Positions 39,774-48,783 of a DNA stretch of 64,000 nucleotides are shown one piece after another; position 1 is the stretch's first letter, and every line of letters starts with the position of its first letter. The notes under the pieces were generated by a model that was given only the letters and a program-made list of their open reading frames with translations, was not told the DNA's origin and searched no databases. This DNA is from Alphaproteobacteria bacterium. Lineage in GTDB: Bacteria > Pseudomonadota > Alphaproteobacteria > SMXS01. The position numbers and the translations under genes were made by a program. The stretch covers positions 1 through 64,000 of the forward strand of contig JANQQJ010000040.1 of the NCBI GenBank assembly GCA_028284945.1, given 5' to 3'.

Positions 39774-40016
39774 TTAGCTTTTCGCCGCCTCGTCTTTCTT
39801 GGGTGTGACGTCGACCGCATCGCTGTCCCGGCTCAACAGCCCCGCCGTTTCAGAGTCGGTCTCTTCCTTATCGGCCTCATCTTCTGACAGACCTTTTCGG
39901 AAATTGGTAATGCCCTTGGCAACGTCACCCATCAGCTCGGAAATCTTGCCGCGCCCGAAGAGCAGCACGACCAGCACCGCAACGATGAGGATCTGCCACC
40001 AGCCAATATTACCCAT
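39774..40016 (-). CDS. tatA: Twin-arginine translocase subunit TatA
   Basis: TatA oligomerises to form the Tat passage. The 80-residue protein has the single helix [20 protein letters not shown], the [12 protein letters not shown] hinge and amphipathic helix, and an acidic tail. A strong GGAGG ribosome site is seen 8 nt before the ATG. It is first of tatABC, 95 nt downstream of scpB. Confidence 0.96.
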   Translation of the reverse strand: MGNIGWWQILIVAVLVVLLFGRGKISELMGDVAKGITNFRKGLSEDEADKEETDSETAGLLSRDSDAVDVTPKKDEAAKS

Positions 40017-40111
40017 TACCGGACCTCCATTATCCTATAGCCGCCAACATATGCCCGTTGGCTGCAAGCCCCAGACATAGGCCTGATTGGCCACCGGCAC
40101 AAGCTCAGGCA

Positions 40112-40744
40112 CTATTCCTCAGGGTCGACCTCGACCGGACCGCCAAAGGGCAGCTCTTCGTCTGCTGGCTCCTCTTCGCCTTCGGTGGCTGCGGCAAGGA
40201 AGGCCGGCGGCACGTCTGAATCCAGCAGGCCTGCGGCCTTCAGCTCCTCCAAACCCGGTAAATCCTTGATGGATTCCAGGCCAAAATCGATCAGGAATTC
40301 GTCTGTTACACCATAGGTTATCGGGCGTCCCGGCGTTTGGCGTCTGCCCCGCGGCCTCGCCCAACCGGCATCCATCAATACGTCAATCGTGCCTTTGCTG
40401 ACTGATACCCCGCGGATTTCCTCAATCTCGGCCCGCGTGACCGGCTGGTGATAGGCGATAATCGCCAGAGTTTCCTGCGCAGCCCTGGACAGGCGGCGCT
40501 CTTCCTGCACTTCCTTCTGCAGCAGAAAAGCAAGATCCGGTGCGGTTTGGAAGGTCCATCGTTCCGCGCGCTTTACCAGATGAACACCGCGCTTTTCATA
40601 GTGCTCTTGAAGCTCCGCGATCAGCGATGGTACGTCGGCTCCATTGGGCAAACGTTCGGCAATGCTGGCCTCATCCAACGGCTCAACAGCCGCGAATAGC
40701 AGTGCCTCCAGCATTCGCACCTGCTCAATGCGTTCGGGGTTCAT
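40112..40744 (-). CDS. scpB: Segregation and condensation protein B
   Basis: ScpB is the winged-helix partner of the kleisin ScpA in the bacterial SMC condensin. The 210-residue protein shows the two winged-helix domains: EQVRMLEALLFAAVEPLDEASIAERLP in the first, and RRLSRAAQETLAIIAYHQPVTRAEIEEIRGVSVSKGTID with the GRPITYGVTDEFLIDFGL wing in the second. The tail is acidic. The start overlaps the scpA stop by 4 nt. Confidence 0.96.
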   Translation of the reverse strand: MNPERIEQVRMLEALLFAAVEPLDEASIAERLPNGADVPSLIAELQEHYEKRGVHLVKRAERWTFQTAPDLAFLLQKEVQEERRLSRAAQETLAIIAYHQPVTRAEIEEIRGVSVSKGTIDVLMDAGWARPRGRRQTPGRPITYGVTDEFLIDFGLESIKDLPGLEELKAAGLLDSDVPPAFLAAATEGEEEPADEELPFGGPVEVDPEE

Positions 40745-41559
40745 GCATTTCCTTCCGTCCCTGAATCCTTGGTGCGCACCATCAGCTTGCCAAAGGTCTG
40801 ACTTTGCTGCAGTTCGATCTTGCCTTGCCGCGCATATTCAAGGCTAGCGGCAAAAGTGCTTGCAACCGCCGAGCGCCAGAGGCCTGTGTCCTTAATCTCT
40901 TCCGGCAGGAACTGCAGCAGGCTTGTCCATTCAGGCACATGGCCCACCAATTGCTCAAGACGGTGCAGCGCATCTTCCATACTGAAGACCTGCGTCCGCA
41001 CCATGCGCAGCTCCGTCACTGATACCCGGGCGTTCTGCGCCGCATAGGCGCGCAGCAATTCATAAAGATCAGCGACGTATTCCGAGTTTCGGGTGACGCG
41101 AATGCCCTCCGGCTGTCCGCGCAGAAAGACATCACGCCCCACCCGATGCCGAGAGAGCAACTCCGCCGCGCGTTGGCGCATGGCTTCCAGCCGCTGCAGG
41201 CGGAACGCCAGCTGGGCCGCCAGTTCATCACCGGTAGGCTCTTCATCCTCATTTTCTTCGGGCAGCAACAGCCGTGACTTCAAGTAGGCAAGCCAAGCCG
41301 CCATCACCAGATAATCCGCGGCAAGCTCCAACCGCACTTTGCGGGCCTCGGCGATAAAAACGAGATATTGCTCGGCCAGTTGCAGGATCGAGATCTCGCT
41401 CAGGTCGACCTTTTGGTTCCGCGCCAGTGCGAGCAGCACGTCCAGCGGCCCCTCAAACCCGTCAATATTGAGGACGAGCCGCTCACCGGTTCCTGCGCCC
41501 GGCGGCTCAAATAGGGTTATGTTGCTGTCCTGGTCGGCCAATGGCACCTCAGCGGCCAA
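40741..41559 (-). CDS. scpA: Segregation and condensation protein A (kleisin)
   Basis: ScpA bridges the two heads of the SMC dimer. The 272-residue protein shows LNIDGFEGPLDVLLALARNQKVDLSEISILQLAEQYL near the N-terminus, the SMC neck-binding helices, and a C-terminal winged helix (FASSLEYARQGKIELQQSQTFG-type, here AASLEYARQGKIEL). The start is a TTG without a clear ribosome site, inside the last codons of a 34-codon ORF. Translation may therefore be coupled to that ORF. Confidence 0.95.
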   Translation of the reverse strand: MAAEVPLADQDSNITLFEPPGAGTGERLVLNIDGFEGPLDVLLALARNQKVDLSEISILQLAEQYLVFIAEARKVRLELAADYLVMAAWLAYLKSRLLLPEENEDEEPTGDELAAQLAFRLQRLEAMRQRAAELLSRHRVGRDVFLRGQPEGIRVTRNSEYVADLYELLRAYAAQNARVSVTELRMVRTQVFSMEDALHRLEQLVGHVPEWTSLLQFLPEEIKDTGLWRSAVASTFAASLEYARQGKIELQQSQTFGKLMVRTKDSGTEGNA

Positions 41560-41653
41560 TGAAGAAGAGGTTCATGAACCCAGTATACAGAAAGTCGACC
41601 AGCGGCAATATCGACGCGGTAATCCGGTCATTTTCAAAGCGGAATTGATCCAT
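41549..41653 (-). CDS. Putative 34-residue small membrane protein between nagZ and scpA
   Basis: The ATG shares its last base (in genome order) with the nagZ stop (TGATG). The stop lies 11 nt inside scpA. The peptide begins MDQFRFENDRITAS and continues with a hydrophobic helix (ILPLVDFLYTGFMNLFFI) closed by GR. The charged start, single helix and Arg end look like a bitopic membrane peptide. The exact overlaps on both sides suggest translation as part of the nagZ-scpA message. No family is recognised. It may instead only serve to couple translation into the TTG start of scpA. Confidence 0.45.
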   Translation of the reverse strand: MDQFRFENDRITASILPLVDFLYTGFMNLFFIGR

Positions 41654-42678
41654 CAGGCAAGGGCGAGCCGTTGATCACGCTCGGCACGCGCTTCTGCCAG
41701 GTCAATCTCCTGCGGTGCTTGTAGACATTCCAACGCCCTTTCAAAACGTTGCAGTGTTTTTTCCGACGGGGGTGCGAGAGCTCCAGCCACTTGCTTCATC
41801 TGCTCGAAATCGCCGTTGCAATGCAGGGCAACGTCGCAACCAGCAGCCTGAGCCCGGGCTGCCCGCTCACCCAGCGTACCCGCAAGCGCTTCCATATTCA
41901 GGTCGTCGGACATCAGCAGGCCATCAAAACCAATCTCACCGCGGATGATGCCGGCAACGATTCGGCGCGACGTGGTGACCGACTCGTGTTCGTCCAACGC
42001 AGTAAACAACATATGCCCGGTCATGCCGAGGGGGATGTCCGCGAGCGCCTTGAACGGTGCGAAATCCGTCTCTCGCAGCTCTTCCAGCGTCGCATCCACC
42101 CGTGGCAGTTCCTTATGAGAATCCGCCATGGCCCGCCCGTGTCCGGGGATGTGCTTAATAACGGGCAGCACGCCACCTTCCAGGAGCCCATCGCACGCGG
42201 CGCGGGCCAGGGCGGTGACTACGTCCGGGTTCGTGCTGTAAGCCCGGTCGCCAATGACATCGTGCCCGCCCTCTACCGGAACATCCAGAACCGGCAAACA
42301 GTCAACGTTGATGCCCAACTCGTTCAAATCCGCAGCAATGAGCCTGGAATTTAGTCTCATCGCTGTAAGGGAGGCTGCAGGATCAGCGTCATAGCGTTCT
42401 CCGAAGCGCACGCCGGCCGGATAATCCGGCCAGTACGGCGGACGCAATCTCGCGACGCGTCCCCCCTCCTGATCAATCAACACCAGGCAGGGATCACCAT
42501 GAAGCGTCGCCTTGAGGTCGGCGACCAGATTTTTGACCTGATCTGGATTATCAATATTTCGTGCAAAGAGTATGAATCCAAAAGGCTTTGTTTCTTCTAA
42601 GAACTTCGCCTCTTTGACACTCAGCGCCTGACCTTCCACGCCGAATATGGCGGGACACCGCATTACGTCACGATCCAT
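41653..42678 (-). CDS. nagZ: Beta-N-acetylhexosaminidase, glycoside hydrolase family 3
   Basis: NagZ removes N-acetylglucosamine from anhydromuropeptides during cell-wall recycling in the cytosol. The 341-residue single-domain length fits NagZ. The signature KHIPGHGRAMADSHKELPRVD holds the catalytic loop His and neighbouring Asp. GFDGLLMSDDLNMEAL contains the nucleophile aspartate. LVLIDQEGGRVARLR and FILFARNIDNPDQ are further family runs. It overlaps the SPOR gene by 11 nt. Confidence 0.96.
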   Translation of the reverse strand: MDRDVMRCPAIFGVEGQALSVKEAKFLEETKPFGFILFARNIDNPDQVKNLVADLKATLHGDPCLVLIDQEGGRVARLRPPYWPDYPAGVRFGERYDADPAASLTAMRLNSRLIAADLNELGINVDCLPVLDVPVEGGHDVIGDRAYSTNPDVVTALARAACDGLLEGGVLPVIKHIPGHGRAMADSHKELPRVDATLEELRETDFAPFKALADIPLGMTGHMLFTALDEHESVTTSRRIVAGIIRGEIGFDGLLMSDDLNMEALAGTLGERAARAQAAGCDVALHCNGDFEQMKQVAGALAPPSEKTLQRFERALECLQAPQEIDLAEARAERDQRLALA

Positions 42679-43441
42679 CGACGAGGCAATCCTGGCCTGC
42701 AGCTTTCAGTTTCCCGCATGCGGAATCAGCCTCTGCCCGCGTGGCATATGGACCGAATTGCAGCCGGTACCAAGTGCCTTTCGCCCCCAGATCGGCCTGC
42801 TTGATGTGTTTTTGCGTACCGGAGATCACCGCCTGATGCTTTGGCGCGATCCGCGCCCACGCGGCATCTGCCGCCGCACGATCCTGGAAGGACCCGATTT
42901 GCACCCTGAAACCGCCAGCCGAAGCGACGGCAACGGGTGCCGGCTCAGCTTTGGGGGCAGCTTTTGGCGTGTCCTCAACAGGCTCGGGTGGTGGTGAGGG
43001 TTCCGCAACCTCTTTAGGTGCCTGAAGTGTTTCCGGCGGTTTTGAGGCCGCAGGCGGCTTGGCGGGCTCGACATCTTCCGCAGGTTTCGGCTCAGGCCGG
43101 GGTGGTAGCTTGCGCTCCATAGGCTCTTCTGGCGGCCGCGCCAGGGTTTCCGGCGTTTCCGACGGACGTCCGACCGCCTCGCCGAAAACCAGTTTATCCT
43201 GGTCCGGGATTTTCTGCCCGCCCGGGTCTTCCGGCCTTACCTTGAAAGGCTGTTCATCGGACGTCACGGTTCGGATCGGCCCGCCATCCGACCCCGTACC
43301 GCTGTTATAAGCGTACCAGAGCACGCCCAAAAACAAGCCAAAGCTAGCCAAGGCGACCAACCATTTCCACCATCCCTGGCGGTCACCGCCGCTATCCGAG
43401 GCGGCCTCGTCTTGAGTCGGAATGGGCCGCTCCAGCGGCAT
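42668..43441 (-). CDS. SPOR-domain membrane protein
   Basis: This is a 257-residue bitopic protein. A cytosolic start (~1-25) is followed by a membrane helix (WLVALASFGLFLGVLWYAY, ~28-46) and a long Pro/Glu/Lys-rich periplasmic linker. A SPOR domain lies at the C-terminus (~182-255; GGFRVQIGSFQDRAAADAAWARI and GTWYRLQFGPYATRAEADSACGKLKA). SPOR domains bind glycan strands stripped of stem peptides at division sites. It sits between argS (1 nt overlap) and nagZ, a common alphaproteobacterial arrangement. Confidence 0.9.
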   Translation of the reverse strand: MPLERPIPTQDEAASDSGGDRQGWWKWLVALASFGLFLGVLWYAYNSGTGSDGGPIRTVTSDEQPFKVRPEDPGGQKIPDQDKLVFGEAVGRPSETPETLARPPEEPMERKLPPRPEPKPAEDVEPAKPPAASKPPETLQAPKEVAEPSPPPEPVEDTPKAAPKAEPAPVAVASAGGFRVQIGSFQDRAAADAAWARIAPKHQAVISGTQKHIKQADLGAKGTWYRLQFGPYATRAEADSACGKLKAAGQDCLVDGS

Positions 43442-45198
43442 CAGCGCATTTCCTCAACCGGTTCAACACCCATAACAGCAAGGCCGGACGCAATTGTCAG
43501 CGCGACCGCGCGGATCAGCGCCAGCCGGGCCCTGGTCAGTGCCAGATCGTCTGTGCGGATAAAGCGCAATGACGGATCCTCTTTGCCTTTGTTCCAGTAA
43601 CTATGAAAGGCTGACGCCAGATCATAAAGATAAAATGCAACACGGTGCGGTTCATGCGCGTCAGCCGCAGCCTCGACCGTCCGGGGCCAATCCGCGATGG
43701 CTTTCATCAAGTCGATCTCTGCGGGGTTATTCAACGCAGAAAATTGTGCGGAATTTAGGGCAGCATCCGACAGATCCTCGCCCGGCAACTCCTCCGCTGC
43801 GTTGCGCATGACCGAACAGACGCGGGCATGGGCGTACTGAACGTAGAACACCGGGTTGTCGCGGGATTGCTCAACCGCCTTGGCAAAATCGAAATCCAGC
43901 GGCGCGTCGTTCTTCCGGGTCAACATGATGAACCGGACAACATCCTTACCGACCTCGTAGACGACTTCGCGCAGGGTAACAAACGTCCCGGCGCGCTTGG
44001 ACATCCTGACCGGCTCGCCATCGCGGAAAAGGCGCACCAGCTGCACCAGTTTCACATCCAATGTCGCCTTCCCGTTGGTAATGGCCTTCACGGCCGCCTT
44101 CATCCGCTTGACGTAGCCGCCATGATCGGCGCCCCAGACATCGATCAGATCATTGAATCCACGGTCAAACTTGTCCCGGTGATAGGCAATGTCACTGGCA
44201 AAATACGTCCAACTGCCGTCCGACTTCTTCAATGGCCGGTCGACATCGTCACCGAATTCCGTTGCCTTAAACAGAGTCTGCGGCCGTGGCTCCCAGTCCT
44301 CCGGCGGCGGCTTGCCCTTGGGTGGTTCGAGAACGCCTGTATAGAGCAGGTCCCGCCCGGCCAGTTGGGCCTCGGCGCCGCCCACCTTGCCGTCATTCAC
44401 GAGCGCGCGTTCAGACGCATATACATGGAATTCTATGCCCAGGGCCTGCAGGTCATCGCGGATCATGTCCATCATTGCGTCAATGGAAGCAGCGCGGATC
44501 TGCGGCAGCCACGTCTCTTCATCGCTATCGAGCCAGATATCACCGTGCTCACTGGCCAGTTTTTCACCAACCGGCACCAGGTAATCTCCGGGATAGAGTC
44601 CTTCTGGGATCTCGCCAATGCTCTCGCCCAGCGCCTCGCGGTAGCGCAGATAGGCCGACCGCGCCAGCACATCAACCTGCGCGCCCGCGTCGTTGATGTA
44701 GTACTCCCGGGTCACGCGAAAGCCCGCCTTATCCAGCAGCGCAGCCAACGCGTCGCCAAACACAGCCCCCCGGCAATGGCCCACATGCATCGGTCCCGTC
44801 GGGTTGGCAGAAACATATTCCACATTCACCGAGCCGTGAGCGCCCATATCGGAATCGCCATAAGCGGTACCGGCACTCAGCGCGTGTGCAACCACCGACC
44901 GGTAGACGTCGGCGTTCACGCGCATATTGATGAACCCTGGCCCGGCGATGTCCGCGCTCTCGATTTCCGGGTCATCCGCCAATCCCGCGACGATCCGACC
45001 GGCCAAGTCACGGGGTTTCATGCTGGCGTTTTTGGCCAGCACCATCGCCGCATTGGTCGCGATATCGCCATGGGAAGGATCGCGCGGCGGTTCGACTGAT
45101 ACGCGCGACAGGTCGAGTCCTTGCGGCAGCACGCCGTCAGCGACCAAAACCTCAAGTTGTTCGACAACTTTTTCTCTAAAGTCTTTGAATATATTCAT
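43441..45198 (-). CDS. argS: Arginyl-tRNA synthetase
   Basis: ArgS charges tRNA-Arg with arginine, and is unusual in needing the tRNA for activation. The 585-residue protein shows the N-terminal Add1 domain, then class I motif [18 protein letters not shown] (HIGH as HVGH), [15 protein letters not shown], and [13 protein letters not shown] (KMSKS equivalent MSKRAG). The DALR anticodon domain closes the protein ([32 protein letters not shown]). It starts 2 nt after dgt and overlaps the SPOR gene by 1 nt. Confidence 0.98.
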   Translation of the reverse strand: MNIFKDFREKVVEQLEVLVADGVLPQGLDLSRVSVEPPRDPSHGDIATNAAMVLAKNASMKPRDLAGRIVAGLADDPEIESADIAGPGFINMRVNADVYRSVVAHALSAGTAYGDSDMGAHGSVNVEYVSANPTGPMHVGHCRGAVFGDALAALLDKAGFRVTREYYINDAGAQVDVLARSAYLRYREALGESIGEIPEGLYPGDYLVPVGEKLASEHGDIWLDSDEETWLPQIRAASIDAMMDMIRDDLQALGIEFHVYASERALVNDGKVGGAEAQLAGRDLLYTGVLEPPKGKPPPEDWEPRPQTLFKATEFGDDVDRPLKKSDGSWTYFASDIAYHRDKFDRGFNDLIDVWGADHGGYVKRMKAAVKAITNGKATLDVKLVQLVRLFRDGEPVRMSKRAGTFVTLREVVYEVGKDVVRFIMLTRKNDAPLDFDFAKAVEQSRDNPVFYVQYAHARVCSVMRNAAEELPGEDLSDAALNSAQFSALNNPAEIDLMKAIADWPRTVEAAADAHEPHRVAFYLYDLASAFHSYWNKGKEDPSLRFIRTDDLALTRARLALIRAVALTIASGLAVMGVEPVEEMR

Positions 45199-45200
45199 AT

Positions 45201-46385
45201 TTACCTAGGCTCTGAGAACAACCTGTCATGTTCCTTAAGGGCAAACCGATCGGTCATGCCAGCAATGAAATCCGCGACGATCCGCGACGCATCTTGAGGC
45301 GCTTTGGTAACCGCCGCATCGGCCCAATGGTCGGGCATGGTCGAAGGTTCCGCCATATACCGGCTAAACAGATCGCTCACAACCTGCTTTCCCCGGTCAG
45401 CCGCGGCAACGACATGGTCGTGCCGGTACATGTTGCGCATCAGAAAGGACCGCAGTGACTGTTCCTGGGCCTGCATAGCGTCCGAGAACCCGACCAGGGG
45501 GATGCCAGCGTTCCGCACCTCATCAGCTGATTGCGGTGACGCGGCCTGAATTCTGGCCGTCGACTCTACCACCAGGTCCCTGACCATCCGATCAATGAGG
45601 CGCCGGATCGTCTCGTGCTTCAGCCGTGACCGGCTTAAGTCCCCATATAGGTCGCGTACTTCGGCCAGGACCGGCCCAACAAGCGGTTGATCCATCAGAT
45701 CGTCGACGGTGAACAGCCCCGCCCGCAATCCGTCATCGATATCGTGGTTGTTATAGGCGATATCGTCGGAAATCGCCGCCACCTGCGCCTCTGGGCCTGC
45801 ATAGGTGTGAATCTCCAGGTCATGCAGGGCAAGATAATGCTTCAGAAGAGGATCAAGGCCGTCCTCCTCCCCCTTGGCGCAAAGCGGGCCATTATGCTTG
45901 GCGATGCCTTCCAGCGTTTCCCAGGTGAGGTTCAAGCCATCAAACGCCGCATAGCGTTGTTCCAGCGCCGTGACCAGGCGCAGGGACTGAATGTTGTGGT
46001 TAAACCCGCCATAGGGCGCCATAGCCTCGGCCAAGGCATCCTCGCCCGCATGACCAAAGGGCGGATGGCCAAAATCATGCGCCAATGCCAGCGCCTCGGC
46101 CAAATCTTCATTCAGGCCCAGCTGGCGGCTGATTGAGCGGGCAATCTGCGCCACTTCCAGTGAGTGGGTCAGCCGGGTCCTGTAATGATCACCCTCGTGG
46201 TAAACAAACACCTGCGTTTTATGCTTCAACCGCCGGAACGCGACCGAATGAATGATCCGATCCCGGTCCCGCTGGAATACCGTGCGATAGGCGCTTTCCG
46301 GCTCCTCGTGCAGCCGTCCGCGCGACTCGCCGGGCTTTGAGGCAAAGGGCGCGATATCGCCGAAAGGTTTGGGTTCCCGCTGCAA
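45201..46385 (-). CDS. dgt: Deoxyguanosinetriphosphate triphosphohydrolase-like HD protein
   Basis: This is a 394-residue HD-domain dNTP triphosphohydrolase, which controls deoxynucleotide pools by releasing tripolyphosphate. Motifs are [47 protein letters not shown] with the first His, [16 protein letters not shown] with the HD pair, and [20 protein letters not shown] with the last metal Asp. It is first in the long minus-strand run that continues to nlpD. It is divergent from erpA over 94 bp. Confidence 0.95.
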   Translation of the reverse strand: MQREPKPFGDIAPFASKPGESRGRLHEEPESAYRTVFQRDRDRIIHSVAFRRLKHKTQVFVYHEGDHYRTRLTHSLEVAQIARSISRQLGLNEDLAEALALAHDFGHPPFGHAGEDALAEAMAPYGGFNHNIQSLRLVTALEQRYAAFDGLNLTWETLEGIAKHNGPLCAKGEEDGLDPLLKHYLALHDLEIHTYAGPEAQVAAISDDIAYNNHDIDDGLRAGLFTVDDLMDQPLVGPVLAEVRDLYGDLSRSRLKHETIRRLIDRMVRDLVVESTARIQAASPQSADEVRNAGIPLVGFSDAMQAQEQSLRSFLMRNMYRHDHVVAAADRGKQVVSDLFSRYMAEPSTMPDHWADAAVTKAPQDASRIVADFIAGMTDRFALKEHDRLFSEPR

Positions 46386-46400
46386 GACGCTCCGCCCGGA

Positions 46401-46430
46401 TTGACAAGATGCTGTGCGGCATTACATAAG
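46401..46430 (+). promoter_or_regulatory. Candidate sigma-70 promoter of erpA
   Basis: TTGACA (perfect -35) is followed after 18 bp by CATAAG (4 of 6 to the -10 consensus). This would give a leader of about 45 nt before the erpA ATG. The GGGGAAAG ribosome site precedes that ATG. Confidence 0.45.
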
Positions 46431-46479
46431 CTGAACAGCAATTTAGACGCGTTACAATCAGCGCGTTCTAGGGGAAAGC

Positions 46480-46818
46480 ATGAGTGACACGCAACTTGTA
46501 TCGGTAAGTGACAGCGCTGCAGCGCGGATCGCCTTTCTGATGGACCAGGAAGGTGACCCGGATGTTGCCCTGCGTGTGGCGGTCAATGGCGGTGGCTGTT
46601 CCGGCTTCCAATATGCGTTCTCATTCGACGATGCCCGCCAGGATGACGACCTGGTGATCGAAAAGGATGGCGCGGTCGTTCTGGTCGATTCGATGTCGCA
46701 GCTCTATCTAGCAGGGGCAGAAATCGATTTCGTCGAGGACGTGATCGGATCGAGCTTCCAGATCAACAATCCGAATGCCACCTCATCCTGCGGCTGCGGC
46801 ACGTCATTTTCGATTTAG
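46480..46818 (+). CDS. erpA: Iron-sulfur cluster insertion protein (A-type carrier)
   Basis: ErpA-type carriers receive [2Fe-2S] or [4Fe-4S] clusters and hand them to apo-enzymes. The 112-residue protein has the A-type pattern: [21 protein letters not shown] with the first ligand Cys, [21 protein letters not shown], and the C-terminal [11 protein letters not shown] with the CGC pair. Possible clients in this window are IlvD, QueE and SoxR. Its stop overlaps the convergent GNAT gene by 4 nt. Confidence 0.95.
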   Translation: MSDTQLVSVSDSAAARIAFLMDQEGDPDVALRVAVNGGGCSGFQYAFSFDDARQDDDLVIEKDGAVVLVDSMSQLYLAGAEIDFVEDVIGSSFQINNPNATSSCGCGTSFSI

Positions 46819-47378
46819 GCTGCCAGCCACTCTTCCTTTTTCATACGGTAAAAAACATGCGGCAGGTCGGCGCGGACAAAGTCGCGCTCATAGGTCATGC
46901 CGATACGCCGCATGATGGCCGCTGATGCCCGGTTGGTATCCATGGTGAACGCCGCCACGTCATCCAGTGCCAAATGCTCGAACGCGACGGCCGCACTGGC
47001 GCGGGCAATCTGGGTGCCGAGTCCCCTGCCCCAGAATTTAGGTGTCAATGCGTAGAGGATTTCGACCTCGGACTGGCCTTCGACCCGGACTCGTTGAAGT
47101 CCACCCCGGCCGACAAAACCGCGCCCAGCCTTATCTTCAAACATCCACACGCCGAATCCGTGCTGGCGCCAATGATCGATAAAGCTGACCAGCACACGGC
47201 GGGTAAAGGCTTCGTCCTTCAATCCGCCCAGGGTTGCCATGATATTGGCGTCGCTGTGCATGGCGTGCAGAAGCGCGAAATCGGACTCCACCGGCGGACG
47301 TCCGATCAGGTGCGGCGTTTCAATCCGTTCTAAATTTGTCGCTGAAGCCGCGTCACGGCTTCCCATTGGCCTCGACAT
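46815..47378 (-). CDS. GNAT-family N-acetyltransferase (RimJ/RimL-like)
   Basis: This is a 187-residue acetyltransferase of the Acetyltransf_3 type. Visible runs are [70 protein letters not shown] with the acetyl-CoA loop, and [25 protein letters not shown]. Relatives acetylate ribosomal protein N-termini, amino acids or antibiotics. The target here is unknown. Confidence 0.85.
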   Translation of the reverse strand: MSRPMGSRDAASATNLERIETPHLIGRPPVESDFALLHAMHSDANIMATLGGLKDEAFTRRVLVSFIDHWRQHGFGVWMFEDKAGRGFVGRGGLQRVRVEGQSEVEILYALTPKFWGRGLGTQIARASAAVAFEHLALDDVAAFTMDTNRASAAIMRRIGMTYERDFVRADLPHVFYRMKKEEWLAA

Positions 47379-47421
47379 GGCGGCATATTAAGGGTCAACC
47401 CGCCGAACCGGAAGCCGCCTG

Positions 47422-48189
47422 ATGAAAATAGCCACCTGGAACGTCAATTCGATCAAAGTCCGCCTGCCCCGCGTAACGGACTGGCTCAGCACGTTCCAGC
47501 CGGATGTGGTCGTGCTGCAGGAAATCAAATGCGTCGATGAGAACTTCCCCACCATGGAAATTGAGGATCTGGGCTACAATGTCGCGGTCCACGGCCAGAA
47601 GACCTATAACGGCGTTGCCTTCTTGTCGAAGGCTCCGATTGAAGATGTTACGACCGGCCTGCCCGGCGATGACAGCGACGAACAGGCGCGCTATATCGAG
47701 GCCGTCACCAATGGCGTGCGTATCGGCGGGATCTATCTGCCCAATGGCAACCCGGTGCCGGGCGAAAAATTCGATTACAAGCTGGCCTGGATGGACCGGC
47801 TGATCGCCCATGCCAAGCAGCTCCTGGAATGGGAAGAGCCATTCGTCTTAGGCGGCGACTACAATGTCTGCCCACAGGACGAAGACACGTTCGATCCTGA
47901 AGGCTTTGCCGATGACGCGCTATGTATGCCGGAAAGCCGGAACCGGTACAGGCAACTCCTCAATCTGGGGCTGACCGATGCGATCCGGGCATTCCACAAC
48001 GGCCCCTATTACTCCTACTGGGATTATCAGCGTGGCGCCTGGGAGAAAGACAACGGGATCAGGATCGACCACCTGTTGCTGTCACCACAGGCCGCTGACC
48101 GGCTGGTGGGGTCCGGCATCGACCGGGAGCCCCGCGGTAAGGAGAAGCCGTCCGACCACACACCGGTGTGGTGTGAGTTGAGAGACTAG
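47422..48189 (+). CDS. xth: Exodeoxyribonuclease III / AP endonuclease
   Basis: This is a 255-residue base-excision repair nuclease. The active site is complete: MKIATWNVNSIKVRLPRV (Asn7), VVVLQEIKCVDENFP (Glu34), FVLGGDYNVCPQDEDTFDP (Asp and Asn), YYSYWDYQRGAWEKDNGIRIDHLLLSP (Asp), and the final PSDHTPVWCEL (Asp-His). It cleaves at abasic sites and has 3' phosphatase and exonuclease activity. It ends 4 nt inside the convergent VOC gene. Confidence 0.97.
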   Translation: MKIATWNVNSIKVRLPRVTDWLSTFQPDVVVLQEIKCVDENFPTMEIEDLGYNVAVHGQKTYNGVAFLSKAPIEDVTTGLPGDDSDEQARYIEAVTNGVRIGGIYLPNGNPVPGEKFDYKLAWMDRLIAHAKQLLEWEEPFVLGGDYNVCPQDEDTFDPEGFADDALCMPESRNRYRQLLNLGLTDAIRAFHNGPYYSYWDYQRGAWEKDNGIRIDHLLLSPQAADRLVGSGIDREPRGKEKPSDHTPVWCELRD

Positions 48190-48647
48190 CCCCCGGCCAT
48201 TTCATTGAAGCGTTTGACGACTTCAACATCGTCGACGTCTTCAAACATCGTGCTTAGCATCCAGATATGGCCAAACGGGTCGCGAATTTTACTGGTCCGG
48301 TTGCCGTGGAACTGATCCTCGGGATCGGCCAGCAGGTCCGCGCCTTTCGCGACCGCGTTGGACGTCACCTCATCGACATTGGACAAATAGAGCAGCAGTG
48401 TCACAGGTGAACCGCCGAGTGTTTGCGGCCCCTTGATGTCCATATCCGGCCACTCACCGCCAAGCATGAACCGGGTATCACCGATTTTGATCTCCGCATG
48501 CGCGACACCGCCATCCGGCAGTTTCAGGTTGATACACTCTTCGGCATCAAAAACATCGCAATAGAATGCGATGGCCGCGGTCGGGTCTTCCACCGTCAAA
48601 TAGGGAATGATGGTGTGATAGATGTCAGGCTGTTTACGATCACTCAT
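48186..48647 (-). CDS. VOC-family protein (PhnB/glyoxalase-like)
   Basis: This is a 153-residue vicinal-oxygen-chelate protein of the PhnB-like group. The start is the ATG of MSDRKQPDIYHTIIPYLTV, with GGGAG 8 nt upstream; another ATG five codons earlier lacks this. Runs include AIAFYCDVFDAEE, GGVAHAEIKIGDTRFMLGGE, and the C-terminal DQFHGNRTSKIRDPFGHIWMLST, which has the metal-binding and substrate positions. The substrate is unknown. Confidence 0.85.
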   Translation of the reverse strand: MSDRKQPDIYHTIIPYLTVEDPTAAIAFYCDVFDAEECINLKLPDGGVAHAEIKIGDTRFMLGGEWPDMDIKGPQTLGGSPVTLLLYLSNVDEVTSNAVAKGADLLADPEDQFHGNRTSKIRDPFGHIWMLSTMFEDVDDVEVVKRFNEMAGG

Positions 48648-48662
48648 AGGCTCGACTCCCAA

Positions 48663-48783
48663 GGGTATCTGGTTGATTTAGGATACCACGGAAGTGGCTT
48701 GTAGCTAAACGCGTGAAACCCCTTGCAGGGCAGGGCTCAAGCCGCAATGCTGGCAACCGCAGCCGGTCAAAAGGAGACGGACC
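48663..48783 (+). other. Structured leader of the ABC importer operon (possible cis-regulatory RNA)
   Basis: The spacer upstream of the substrate-binding protein gene can form several hairpins in the plus strand: GGTATC/GATACC around UGAUUUA, CCAC-GGAA-GUGG with a GNRA loop, CCC/GGG around CUUGCA, GGCU/AGCC, and GCUG/CAGC. A last GGUC/GACC pair encloses the AAGGAGA ribosome site and ends at the ATG. This many hairpins before a nutrient importer suggests a riboswitch-like element. No known class matches; see findings. Confidence 0.35.

Noticed and set aside
43828-45099. 423-codon open frame antisense to argS
   Set aside because: It is a shadow of a certain argS gene with all synthetase motifs on the other strand, and its sequence is low in family resemblance and rich in Arg, His and Leu.
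48669-48720. SAM-II/SAM-V riboswitch call for the ABC leader
   Set aside because: UGAUUUA and GUAGCUAAA are present, but the conserved UUGC element, the P1 closing pairs and the close placement to the start codon are not. A specific class cannot be named.
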